Shown: positions 26,301 through 36,702 of the stretch, piece after piece | How positions within the stretch are numbered: the stretch's first letter is position 1 | How the letters are laid out: every line of letters begins with the position of its first letter | Source: Pagrus major | Taxonomy: Eukaryota > Chordata > Actinopteri > Spariformes > Sparidae | Direction of reading: 5' to 3' | DNA length: 64,000 bases | NCBI RefSeq assembly: GCF_040436345.1 | Contig: NC_133230.1 | Location: forward strand, 24,376,197-24,440,196 | Notes under the pieces: generated by a model | The model's input: only the letters and a program-made list of their open reading frames with translations | The model's database searches: none | What the model was told of the DNA's origin: nothing | Translations under genes and position numbers: made by a program

Positions 26301-27296
26301 AGGAAGAGAAACTGTGTTGATTCTTATTTTAACAAATACAGCCAACACTATTAACTCGGGTGATTGATTACTAATAAAAGTACAGCGTCAACTCTTTAAA
26401 ACTCGAAGAACCGACAGCTTATACACCATAGTGCAAGGATTTCATTACTTAAACCCCTGCCATGTTGCATCACATCTTTACGCTCCTTCTTTCCCCTCTG
26501 AATGACTCGGCTCAGGGGTGTGGACAGCCTTACCGCTGTTAGTAAGAGAATGGCAACAAGCCCACATAAAACAAGTGGATCTGCAACACGCAGAAATAAA
26601 ATAAAGTGTGGGCAATATAGTAATAAAGGAACATCAACCTTAGACTCTAAGTTTTGTTTCTCGCTGCTTTTACAGGAAGAAGAGATTCCAGAGTTAGAGA
26701 TTGACATAGATGAGCTCCTGGAGCTGACAGACGAGGGGCAGAGATCCCGTCTGCAGGTAAGATTGAGCAACTCAAGAACACTTACATTTTTAGCCATTAT
26801 TCACCTTGCCTTTCTAGTTATTTGGCACCCAAAACTGCAGTTCTTCAAACAAAGGTCAACCTGAGCATTTTAACCTTTTAACAGCTTGCTCCTAACTGAC
26901 ACCTTGGTGCATACCTAACTATTTGCAATGTGTTGTAATAATAGCTTAACAAACACTTGACCCTCGCTGGAATCCAGTGTTGCAATGTTTGCAGAGAAAA
27001 ATAAATGTCCAATGTCGGTAGTGAGTCTTCCTGTGTTTGCAATCTCTGTTAGGAGTTGTTGCAGGAATGCGGAAAGCCAAAAGAGGTGAGACAAAAAATA
27101 CATCCTCAGATGAAACTATATACAAGCAATATTTAACAGAGAAATGAATTTCACTTCTTCACATTATTGTTGTCTTGTCTAGTCTGTAAAAAAAAAATAA
27201 AATCAACTTTCTCCTTCTCCCCCACAGGATTTTATCAATGGGCTGCTCTACAGGATAAAGGGTCTACGCAAGATGTCAGGTCCCTTGAAGAAATAA
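20374..27296 (+). CDS. ppp1r14d: Protein phosphatase 1 inhibitor of the PPP1R14 (CPI-17/KEPI/GBPI) family, most likely PPP1R14D
   Basis: PPP1R14 proteins are small cytosolic inhibitors of the PP1 catalytic subunit, activated by phosphorylation of one threonine. Four exons (20374-20553, 26676-26756, 27053-27085, 27228-27296) join in phase to 120 residues, close to other short members. The family core GKLTVKYNRKDLQRRL is present, with Thr31 at the position of CPI-17 Thr38, followed by DIEEWIDGQLHLLFDCE, an acidic IDELLEL helix and the conserved CGKPKEDFINGLL helix. The ATG sits in a good context (GCAGCCATGG). Paralogue assignment rests on position beside zfyve19 and spint1, as in human 15q15; the core alone does not separate A, B, C and D. 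Intron 1 is unusually long (6.1 kb) beside two short introns. Possible poly(A) signals are at 27307 and 27666. Confidence 0.9.
20554..26675. other. ppp1r14d intron 1: repeats and unassigned non-coding sequence
   Basis: No exon with recognisable protein is seen in this 6.1-kb intron. It contains a CA tract near 21288 and dispersed repeat remnants at 22950-23400 and 23830-24020, described separately. At 25079-25110 a 32-bp phrase recurs with one mismatch in the pak6 region. The frame at 25406-25888 (160 codons) has no recognised domain and is not treated as a gene. Confidence 0.5.
22950..23400. repeat. Dispersed teleost repeat remnant
   Basis: Phrases such as CAGCTGGTTAGCTTAACTTAG, 'ataaagactgaaaaaaaggg' and 'gccaagctaagctgctggg' match in kind a very common fish repeat with GGTTAGCTTAGCTTAGCATA-like text. 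The copy is degenerate, has no coding capacity, and its borders are approximate. Its class was not determined. Confidence 0.45.
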
Positions 27297-27665
27297 TTCT
27301 AGGTCAAATAAAGAATTGAGACAATATGGAGCCTCTTACCTTCCCATGCGTTAACTGTTTGGATGCCTTTATGTGCGGTTCACATGTCTGTGGGACTCTT
27401 TCCCTTCCAGGGTCAGCATCAGTCTAAGACCAGAGCAGTCGGGTTTTAAACTGAATTTTTTTTTTTTTTATCATTTCTCTTTAATTTTTGGACTGCTGTA
27501 ACATTTTGTCTCCCATAAACATACCAATAATAATGCACATGTGATAAAAGTTGTATTGTCTATTACTCAGACGGACTGTTTTTTTTTTTTTTTTGTGCAA
27601 GACATTTTCGGTTGCCTATTTATGTACATAAATATTTTTGTTCTGATAACAGTGTTGTATGTCGA

Positions 27666-27671
27666 AATAAA
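27666..27671 (+). terminator. Likely main poly(A) signal of ppp1r14d
   Basis: AATAAA lies 370 bp after the stop codon, followed within about 50 bp by a T/G-containing stretch. An earlier AATAAA at 27307-27312 lies only 11 bp past the stop and would give an almost UTR-less mRNA. The distal one is preferred by analogy with normal 3' UTR lengths. Confidence 0.45.
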
Positions 27672-27728
27672 ATTGAACATTTTCAAGACAAGGCTGTTGA
27701 TGAATTATAAAAACCTGCAACCATAGAT

Positions 27729-28023
27729 TACTGTCATTGTCGACTAATCTGTCCATTATTTTCTTGATTAATCGATTGTTTGGTCTATAAAATGGCAGAA
27801 AATTGTGAAAAATGTTGATGTTGAAGTTTTTCCCAAAGCCCAAGTTGACATCTTCATTTGTCTTGTTTTTTCAACTTAAAGATATTCAGTTTATGATTAC
27901 AGAGGAGTAAAGAAACAGACAATATTCACATTTAAGAAGCTGGAATCAGAGAATTAAAAAAATTTCAATCCGATCGTTGGTCTATCAAAAAATGTGGCAA
28001 TTAATGCAGTCGTTGCAGCTCTA
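27729..28023. repeat. Copy of the window-edge repeat (non-autonomous, GCTGCAAC-type end)
   Basis: This 295-bp segment contains 'gattaatcgattgtttggtctataaaatgg', 'cccaaagcccaagttgac' and 'cacatttaagaagctggaatcaga', and ends GTCGTTGCAGCTCTA. The interior corresponds to positions 1-145, and the end matches the terminus of the 2821-3363 element. Divergence is substantial and the left end is probably lost. Confidence 0.55.
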
Positions 28024-29602
28024 ATCTCATTCTTGACAATGGGACTGACAAACAGCAAGGTATCATCAGGTATCATTTATTCCACACATACAAATAAATA
28101 TTGACATGTCCATTACACCCATCAACTTAAAATACCAAGTAAACCATCCTTCTATGACCAGCCCATTATTACTGCGCTAAAACACTTATTTTCTTTTACA
28201 GACTGATTATGTCCTACTGTCCAGAGACAAATACAAAACTCTACTGTAGCTCGGCTGTCTGCACATCCTTCCCAGAATTCGAGCTTTTGTTTTATGTAGT
28301 AAATATTTCAACAGAGTGATGGAAACAAAGGAGACGATGACATGTCGGGTCTAGGAGTAAACACAGTGGCAGGAAGGTCCATTAAGTATGCATCCATTAT
28401 CCTCCATCCATTTCCTGTCTGTGGCTCATGTCTGACATGGCCAGAAAAGGCAAACACAGTAACGGTCTCCATACAAACCTTAATGGAGCGAGCCCCCAGA
28501 GGAGAGTGTAATTATGGTTTCTCCTCCGTTAGCTTGACATTAATGCACACTGATGAAACTGCACTCTGGCCTTCTCTCTGTCATACACAGAGGGTCTTTC
28601 GGCTAAGGGCTCCATTATAGTAATTTGCTTGGTTCGCCCCCCCCTTCCACTCTTACAGTACATCTCTGACACGTCACTGTCCATACCATCCTGACAAGGC
28701 CTGCCAGCCAGGGACATTATTGTCAAGTGATTAAAAAAAGGCTTCAACTAAAAACGAATGCAACGCTTCCTAAATATGTGACACGGCGCCTCACACTTTT
28801 GCATCCGTTATAATGAAATTACACCCAAGGACAAGAAAGGCAATACTCATGTCAGACTTGCAGCCAAACATAGATTACAAGAGTGACTGCAGTGCCTGCC
28901 AAAAGAAAACAAAGCCCTCAGTAATCCTTTTATACTGAGTCCTCTGTGCTTCTTCAGTCCAGAGCTGACGGCAGTCTGGGATTGTACATCATCCCAGATG
29001 AGCTCGTGATGCGTCTGCTTTCTGTATGTGTCGTCAAAATTAGAAGGAAAAAAAAAAGAATCAAATGGTGACAAGAGCAAAGTGCATCTAAGATGAGCCT
29101 TTGTTGCCTCTGGGAAGTAGGACAAGTGACATAAGAAAAAGGCTTCAAGCGTCTTATGTAGTTGGACAGCTTAAAACTTTTCTGTGTACAGAAGCTGTGC
29201 AGTTTTGCTACAATACCAACACTTTCTACCAGCCTCTATTTTTATACATTACAGAAAAAATAGGTTCCGTTTTTCATATTTTACATATTCTATTTACCGT
29301 TAGTCTATTTCTAGTCTTTGCATTGCCATAAATTAATTGCATACCCATTGTTTTTGATTTGTTGAATTCATCTGTTAGTAATTACAGAAAGCAGATGCTG
29401 CTCTTCCTGTGGTCTACACTTTAGTTTGGATAGATAAGATAAAATGGGGTTAAAGTCTGGCTTGCATTAGATAATAGGTAGCGTTTTCTTCTGAGACACT
29501 GTTTCTTTTACAATAATAGGTCACTTAAGTCAAAAGCACAAGTCTAACAGTAATGACTGACCAGAGCCTGATGAGGCAAACAGCTACAGCACAGTCTCAC
29601 TA

Positions 29603-32292
29603 TCATGTCTTCCTCTTCCTCTTTGGTGCCGTGTAGTTACTGGTGCGATGCTCCATCCTGTCGTATTTATCATGGCCTTCCCTGGGGAGATAATGGAGAG
29701 CAGATTGATAATTCATCACAATAAATACTTTATATTCATGCTGCTTAACAGTATGTCAGCAGCCTGCCTACAATCTATCTGGGTCATGGTATACATTCCA
29801 AATCATCTTTCTTGGGCATCAGAGCAAAGATTTCCATGGAAAGCTCCACTATGAGACAAAAAACAGAATCATTGTTGCGCTTCGTAAAATGAATATACAG
29901 CAAGGCAATGCAGATACTTTCATACAGGACACAAGGGGCCACTGAATAATTTGATGACAATAAAAAAGATTTGAATCTGTATGTTATGCTACCTGAAGCA
30001 GCGGTTGCAGTAAAGGTCTCCATCACAAGCGTGACAGCGAAGAGTGGCGTCTGCGTTACAGATGCAGCACCACGGAAGCTCTTCCTCATCACTGTCTGAT
30101 GGCGGATGTGCAACAGCAGCCGGTGAAATCCTACTCTTGGGTGCTTGAGCCTGGGTCTTTAAAACACATCAGATAAAAAAGAGGTTAAATGTTATTCTCT
30201 TTAATAGCTTTAAAGATGTATGATTCTGTGTTTAGGGTGATGTTAATTACCGGTTTCTTGGAAGTTTTTTTCTTTTCTGTGTTTTTTGGTCCGCTCTGTT
30301 CTAACGGTATGTTGTAGCCACTGGCTTCATCCAGTGCAGCCTCTTCAGAGAGCTGGAAAAAAACCAGACATCAGAAATCAGAAATGCAGGAATTTCAAAA
30401 CATCTCTTCCAATTCACATTACAAATGATTAAAATGGCAAAATAGCAGCCCCTTGTGGCCTGCGGAACTGGACAAGGTTGGTTCACTATCATCTTTAAAA
30501 ATGTGATATGCACTCAGTAGTAACCGGTTTATCAAGTAAGATTTATGATTATCAAAATTAGAGTATAAACTTTTTTGCATTAAGTCCCAGACCTGTTTTA
30601 ATACTCTCATCACAGCTTCTTCCTCAGTCTCCTCGTCACTGTCAGGATGCTGGAAGTCCTGCATAGTAACTAGAAATGACATAACAAAAACAACAATGAA
30701 CTTCTGTCACAGTTCGAGTTCTCATCATATTTCCTGACATTCTGATGAGAAAGTAAGGATACAAGATAAAGTTAAGGAGGTGGAACACCAAGATCTTCGA
30801 GTGTGACGTACCTTTGTCTGGGTCCTGCCCCTTCAGCTGCGCCAGCCTCTTGGCCATGTCGAGGACCTGATCCTGGGAATGGTGTTCCTTCCTCAGCTCC
30901 TCCATGGCTTCCTCCAGCAGACGGGCCTTCTCAGCCTCCAGCTGCTTGACCTCGTCCTGGTTCTCCTCCAAATTCTCATCCAATGTGCCACCCTCCCCCT
31001 TGTTGAGATCATTCATACGGCCGTCTACACCTGCAGAGGGATACATAGGTTGGCGCAGATTTTAGTGTCAGAATGCAGTCATGACACATTGTTATGATTG
31101 TATTACACTATGACATGATGAGTAACATCTTACTGCATTCAGGATTTGATTGCTGGTCATCTATGGCAACTTCGTCTGTCATCTGAGTAATCAGATCATT
31201 GGCTTGTTCCGTCTGAGTCCTGTTATCTGGAGGCCGATGCACCTGCACAGATGAGCACACAAGTACACTGGTAAGAAATTATTGCAAAGTATTTAGCATA
31301 CAGTTACTTCTGAATGCAAGTTGCTACAAACAAGTAGGAAGAGGCTTAGCTCACAGGTGGAGGAGCTTGGGATGGTGGAGGCACACCCCGAAGAACTGCC
31401 AGACGGTCCTCCATCTCCCTTGCAGAAGGCACTGGCTGGCTGGGAGCTTTCAGAGCAGCAAGGCGAGACTCAAGCTCTTTCTCAGAGGGGACAGACTCTA
31501 AAGAAGAGGGGGAAAACAAGGTATTAAAATGGCTTTTGTTCAGAGAAAAGATATTATAATCGTATTCCTCAGCTTAAATCAAAATGGCAGCTGCTAATTT
31601 TTTTATTTTTTAAATATACTTACTTGGCACAGAGTCCTCCTTCAGCTTTTGAAGTCTTTCAGCAATAGCCTGATCTTCTTTACTCAGGCCTCTGGTTGGT
31701 ACATTGCCTGCTTTGCTGTTCCTATTGCTTCCATGTGCTAGAGACTGTGTCGACTGTCCCTGCTGTTTGGCCTCAAATGCAGCAACCCGTCTGTGGAAGA
31801 AACATGAACTTTAGACGTCATGAAATTGCTGTGCTGACAAAGTGTCAGGTTTTTAGAATTTGTCATATACTGACTTTTTGTAATTTTCAGGAGGAGACCA
31901 TTTTCCAGTGTCATTTGAAGATCCCCCACTAAAAAAAGAAAGAAATGAAGAATAGCAAGAATCCTTATTAATACTTATTAATAACCAGATTTATATTCTT
32001 TATCATGGTTTGACCTTTACCTTGTCAGATTACCATGGCACTGTTTGCAGACCTTCTGCTGGGTGTTGCCACAGCGAGGCACCACTGCACTGAAAGTCAA
32101 GCAGCTGGAGCAGAAGGCGCGGCCGCAGCTCTTACAGCCCAGCTGTGGGCACATTTCAACATAAATTACACCGTTAATTTATCTTAAAACGTTCAATATG
32201 TATAGCTATGTGCCTGATATAAGCCAGAAAGGTCTTACCTCCTTCTTGAAGAGACTGAACTTTGATGCACAAGAATAACAACGGTTGTCCAT
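29603..32292 (-). CDS. zfyve19: Zinc finger FYVE domain protein 19 (ANCHR, abscission/NoCut checkpoint regulator)
   Basis: ANCHR holds VPS4 at the midbody to delay cytokinetic abscission while chromatin remains in the bridge. Eleven minus-strand exons (32292-32239, 32142-32021, 31928-31875, 31790-31624, 31497-31355, 31242-31134, 31030-30812, 30669-30593, 30352-30251, 30156-29993, 29681-29603) join in phase to 429 residues. The N-terminus is a FYVE-type zinc finger (1-57): CYSC, then [12 protein letters not shown] with the following VCKQCH pair. Repeated short EDRLAVL/ERLQKL/AKRLAQL helices follow, in the region of the MIT-interacting motifs, then a charged coiled-coil segment ([21 protein letters not shown]). 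Residues [14 protein letters not shown] match the human VTLQDYRLPDSDD segment. The C-terminus is a B-box-like zinc module ([31 protein letters not shown]). It starts head to head with bub1b. Confidence 0.95.
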
Positions 32293-33310
32293 GTCGACAC
32301 GTGTAGAAAGACATGAGACAGGCGATTGTAATCGGCTAATATTACTGCAGTGGATAATTATAAAACAAAATATAAAACGACTCTGTGAAGACTATTCTGG
32401 AAGCTAGCTACCTATTCCAACCTTTCAACGTTGCTTTAATCAAAACAGGAACCACAGCGGAAGTAGTGGTGTGACGTCAATTTACATTTTCCGGTTTCTC
32501 GTTCCTCCAATCAGCTTTCTCCAAATTCTCTCGCGGTCCTTGTTCAAAACACAGAAACCGACTGCTGAGCAGCGTCCTTGTGGCAACGTTGTAGCTGTAA
32601 TAATCAGGAAAAGAGACAGAGGAGGCTTGGAAGCGGTATGAAAAAAACACAGTTTTGCAGATTGTCAGTTTTGTTTTCATCTGTGACTTGGAAATTCTGC
32701 TAATATTGCGAACAACGACAAAAAACTGTCGAGCTAAAGCTAATGTTAGCTAGCTAGTGTGTTAGCTCCACACGTCATGCACTCGTTAACGTTAGAAAGA
32801 AAAAAACCCACTAACTTTAGTCATTTAGTAAGGACACTGGACATCTAAGTTGTCCTTCAGATTAGAGTCAGATGATAGGCCTAATAAATACGAATTTCGC
32901 TATTCATTACATGTAAAATGAAATTAATATACTTTTCATTACATTGTTACATAACTACATCTGCTTACTTCAAGGTCTTCACTTGTCACTAGCCCTTGTA
33001 TGACATGATTTCCATGTCTTGGTTTCTTTCTCTGTTATATATTCAAGCAACAATTTGAACATTTTTCTTTCTAAATGACGATTATAATTATTACAACAGT
33101 GAGTGTAAAAAACTATATTTATATGGGATGTTTCAGATTGGAAAGTGTATTTGGCTGCGTTGTGTTTTGCATCTATAATTAAATGCAAGAAAGTGCAAGA
33201 AAAGATGTTGGAGATTACTTGGATTACCTTAAAATTTTCTAAAAATAACTGATACATTTGTGTCTGTGCATCTTCTGGTCTGTAGGCATCTTGCTGTTTA
33301 AATTCCCACA
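32293..33310. promoter_or_regulatory. Shared bidirectional promoter of zfyve19 and bub1b
   Basis: The two divergent start codons are 1018 bp apart. The zfyve19-proximal half (about 32300-32640) holds a CCAAT box (CTCCAATCAGC near 32506), CpGs and TCTCGCGG, and no TATA box, as usual for housekeeping and cell-cycle genes. On the plus strand a plausible non-coding first exon ends at AAGCG|GTATGA (32635), and an acceptor TGTAG|GCATC precedes the coding exon at 33286. The exact transcription starts are unknown. Confidence 0.6.
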
Positions 33311-36300
33311 ATGGCAGAAGGAGGAGATGTGGAATGGGAGCTAAGCAAAGAAAACATCCAGCCACTGCGGCGTGGCAGAGCCATATCGGCCTTACATCAG
33401 GCACTCAGTCAACAACAGGACGGACTCAGCTCTGCCATCAACCAGCAGAGACAGTATGGATGATCTTTTAAACATTGCAATTGCCACCAGATTGTGTGAC
33501 GGCAGTTTCTGTTCAACACTTTTTACTGGCAGTTCTCCCATAATGATGGAGGTTTTGTGTGTTTTTTATTTGTTTTGTTTTGTTTCTTCAGGGCGTTTGA
33601 ATCTGAAGTGAGAATGTATGAAGGAGATGATCCACTTGATGTTTGGGATCGGTAAGTCAAATATGTAAATGGTTACATATATTCATATGTGCTGTTGTTC
33701 AGTCAAAGAACACTTAATTTTTATTCCTCACTTGATTCTGTCTGTTACAGCTATATTAAGTGGACAGAGCAAACCTTCCCTCAGGGAGGAAAGGAGAGCA
33801 ACCTCGCCACACTGTTGGAACGAGCTGTGACGAGATTCACAGACGAAAAGAAATATCACAATGACCCTCGCTATGTTGACCTCTGGATCAAATTTGTACG
33901 TTTAATGTTTTACCTCTGACTGTTTTTGCTACTTTGATAACTGATTCAGCATTAATAACTTTGGCATAACATATGTGTCATTAGGCAGAGAACTGCCCGG
34001 AGCCCTTGGACATTTACAGGTACATGCAGGCGCAGGGAATCGGAGTGACACAGGCATCCCTCTACATCGCTTGGTCTGAGGAATATGAGAATCAGGGCAA
34101 CTGTCGCAAAGCAGACCTGGTCTACCAAGAAGGATTCAGGAAGTGTGCCGAGCCGCATGATAAGCTCCTGCAGTTTCACAAGTATGGATTCTGTCAGTTT
34201 CAGATACAGTTTGAAAATGCAAAATATTGGCATGGTCACAATTTTCTGTATTGTTGTTTGTAGGGCTTTGCAGGCACGAGTGTCCCGACAGGTGATGATG
34301 AATGTGGAGGAGGATGATAGCGACAATGAGCCTAAACAACCTGAGAGAGTTTCTCTTGCCGACCTCAAACATAGAGGGAAGAAAAAGGCTATTGCCCCCG
34401 TCAATAGAACTGGGCCTGCAATCAAAAGTAAGCACATAAGGCTGATATTATTATTGCTCCAGCTCCTAATGAATTGTAGCATTATCATTTTTTTAAAAAG
34501 GTGTTAAATTTTGGTGTTTAATGGCTTTTGTGAACAGGTATTTCTGGAGGCTTGCAGTCACATGGCGCTTCTGTCCTTGGCAATGCAAACAGTCGGTTAG
34601 TGATCTTTGATGAGAACAAGACTCAAAGTGCTGGCCCTTCAGAGCCCAAGTTGGAGTCGTGGGTGGCCCCTCCCACCTCAAAGGCAAAGGAGAATGAGCA
34701 GAGGCCTGAAAGATGGTCTGATGTCAAGGTATGAAGTGCTGTGTTAATTAGATTTTAAATGTGTGGAATGTAACCCAGTGATATTAATTTCTTTTGTGTA
34801 TGCGTTTGTACCATAGATGCCCCAGAAGTCTAAATACGGGCGTACTGTCATGGCCCCACCGCCTCCCAAACCCACCTTCCAACCGTTTGTGGAGGAGACA
34901 GACCAGCCTCCAACAATGTGAGTAACTACAAGAATCTAACTTTTTCTGCAGCTTTGATAAATTGTTTTTATTCGCGGAACATTTACTTTATACATCAAAC
35001 ATTCAAGCAACATATTTCTGAAATCAATGAATATCATGTAAATGAATGAATCTACAAGTTCGATAATTAAATAAAGAGGTTCCTGTTACAAACCGTCAAT
35101 TGTACGGAAGCCCTAAAGGGCCAAGCGTTCATTCATTTTATTTTCTCCGTTTTCCCGTGATAACGAGTTAATTTCATTTGTTTTCTCGAGATCTCAAGTT
35201 ATTATCTTGAAATAACAACTGCCGTTTTCTTGAGATAACGGGATAATTTTCTCAAGATCTCGAGATAATGAAACTTTGTTTTCCTGATATAACGGTATAA
35301 TTAATTTGAGATCTTGAGAAAACAAAACGATAGTGTAGTATATTAAATCATTGCAGGAAACATCATTCAGTGTAGCGGTGTCAGAGGAGCAGGAGCATAT
35401 TGATCACCGCGTCACATATCTTTTCAATCAAGGCCTGACACAGGCTGAAATAGCATTATGCCTTGCTGTTACAGATAATATACACATTAGTGTGCGTAAT
35501 CTAAAAAGAGTGAGGCTGACGTTGTCGTTAACTACATAGCTGACCAGCTACGAGGTCCTGGGTGTCTCCATAATCTCAGGCCTATCATATCACAGTCATT
35601 ATCTCGAGATCTCGAATTAATTATATCGTTATCTCGGGAAAACAAAGTTTCGTTATCTCGAGAAAATTATCCCGTTATCTCGGGAAAACGGCAGTTGTTA
35701 TTTCGAGATAATAACTCGAGATCTCGAGAAAACAAATGAAATTAACTCATTATCACGGGAAAACGGAGGAAATATAATGTATGAATGCATGGCCCTTTAG
35801 GGCTTCCGTACAATTGTGATCCTTTTTCTCATCACAACTTTTTTTGATTCTGTCTTTGTGAGACGAAAGACGACGAGGATGAAACAGAGTAAATTTTGTT
35901 TGAATGCCGTTCTGTACCATCAGATTACAGAGAAGCTTCTCTCCTCAAGCTGTGAAGCCCTTGAAAACTGCTATAAAAAATAGTTTAATTTTAATTTTAT
36001 GACCTACCTGACCCAGATAAGTCGGAATCACACCCGACAGGCATTAAGATTAACTATTTTAATCAATCATCTCACTGATGGTCTCGTTTGCTTATGTAGG
36101 TCATATAAAGGCATCAGAATTAAATTGAAAGTGTTTCATTACCAGTTAAAAAATTCCTTGTTGCCTGTTAAGATAAAAACGTAATTTTTATGGGAAGATG
36201 TTCAGACAAAACAATCTACCATATTGTGGGTTGTGGTCATTTGGCACTCATCGCTAGTTTATTACTTTTTGCTACAGTTAAGAATAACAAAAACAAATGT

Positions 36301-36702
36301 AAGTGGAAGCCATATTCATGAATAATTAAGTTATCCCTGTGATCTAAGTTAATACTTTGCAGGCTATGTCAGTAACCTTTTATTTGATGGCATCTCCCAT
36401 ATCTCACCCTCAGGACTCCATGTAAGATCAACCCGGCGGTGAACACAGTTTTATCGTCACGTAAGCCCTGCAGAGAGGAAACCCCTCTGAAGAGACTACA
36501 GGAGCACCATCAGCAACAGAAGGAAGCAGAATCAGGAAAACTACAGGAGCAGAGCATGTACTGTAAAGAGCTGCTGCTCAGCGGCGCCACCGAGTTCTGC
36601 TTTGAGGAAGTGCGTGCTGAGCGCTACTTCAAAAAGATGGCACAGGAATCACAGGAAGTCAGAGGTCAAAAGGATGAAGCTAGTGCCAGTGCTTCAAACT
36701 GA
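33311..36702 (+). CDS. bub1b: BUBR1/Mad3-type spindle checkpoint protein without kinase domain
   Basis: BUBR1/Mad3 is the part of the mitotic checkpoint complex that inhibits APC/C-Cdc20. Eight exons (33311-33453, 33592-33651, 33751-33895, 33985-34181, 34264-34427, 34538-34728, 34817-34917, 36414-36702) join in phase to 429 residues. Visible are KEN box 1 (SKENIQP, 13-15), the TPR-like Mad3/BUB1 domain (about 45-200, with DPLDVWDRYIKW and YVDLWIKFAENC), an ABBA-like FDEN (260-263), KEN box 2 (287-289) and a GLEBS motif for BUB3 binding (MYCKELLLSG and FCFEEVRAERY, 382-405). The stop follows 24 residues later. Human BUBR1 continues to 1050 residues with the B56-binding KARD and a pseudokinase; none of that is seen downstream, and AATAAA at 37253 closes the transcript. 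So this looks like a genuine short Mad3 form. The symbol is by homology; it may be one of two fish paralogues. Confidence 0.92.
35103..35810. mobile_element. Inverted-repeat DNA transposon with transposase remnant (copy 2, 708 bp), IS3EU-like
   Basis: It lies in the last intron of bub1b. Ends are TACGGAAGCCCTAAAGGGCC and GGCCCTTTAGGGCTTCCGTA, with a perfect 6-bp target duplication CAATTG (35097-35102 and 35811-35816). The two arms, each about 220-230 bp, are near-complete inverted copies rich in CTCGAGATCTCGAG palindromes and CCGTTTTCCCG/CGGGAAAACGG. The right arm keeps CTCGAGA where the left has decayed to CTTGAGA or CTCAAGA. The centre (35378-35590) carries a protein remnant. The element is non-autonomous; its arms would fold into a long hairpin. 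Confidence 0.85.
35378..35590 (+). pseudogene. Remnant of integrase-type transposase N-terminus (helix-turn-helix)
   Basis: Read from 35378 (GTG here; the shorter copy has ATG at the same place) the frame gives EEQEHIDHRVTYLFNQGLTQ, AEIALCLAV and NIHISVRNLKRV, which has the look of a winged or helix-turn-helix DNA-binding segment. The first frame stops at 35537-35539. A shifted frame continues with VVNYIADQLRGPGCLHNLRP, so there is at least one frameshift. The pattern 'FNQGL..EIA..L....I.IS.R.LKR' followed by 'I..QL.G.G.LH..R' resembles the N-terminal region of fish IS3EU-type transposases, which precedes the DDE integrase core. The catalytic core is absent. Confidence 0.6.

Larger units (their letters stand above)
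27297..29602. other. Tail-to-tail interval between ppp1r14d and zfyve19
   Basis: The two genes converge here. ppp1r14d has AATAAA at 27307-27312, only 11 bp after its stop, and again at 27666-27671. A repeat occupies 27729-28023. The rest (28024-29602) has no recognisable exon and should include the zfyve19 3' UTR at its right end. T-rich runs lie near 27459 and 27580. Confidence 0.5.
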
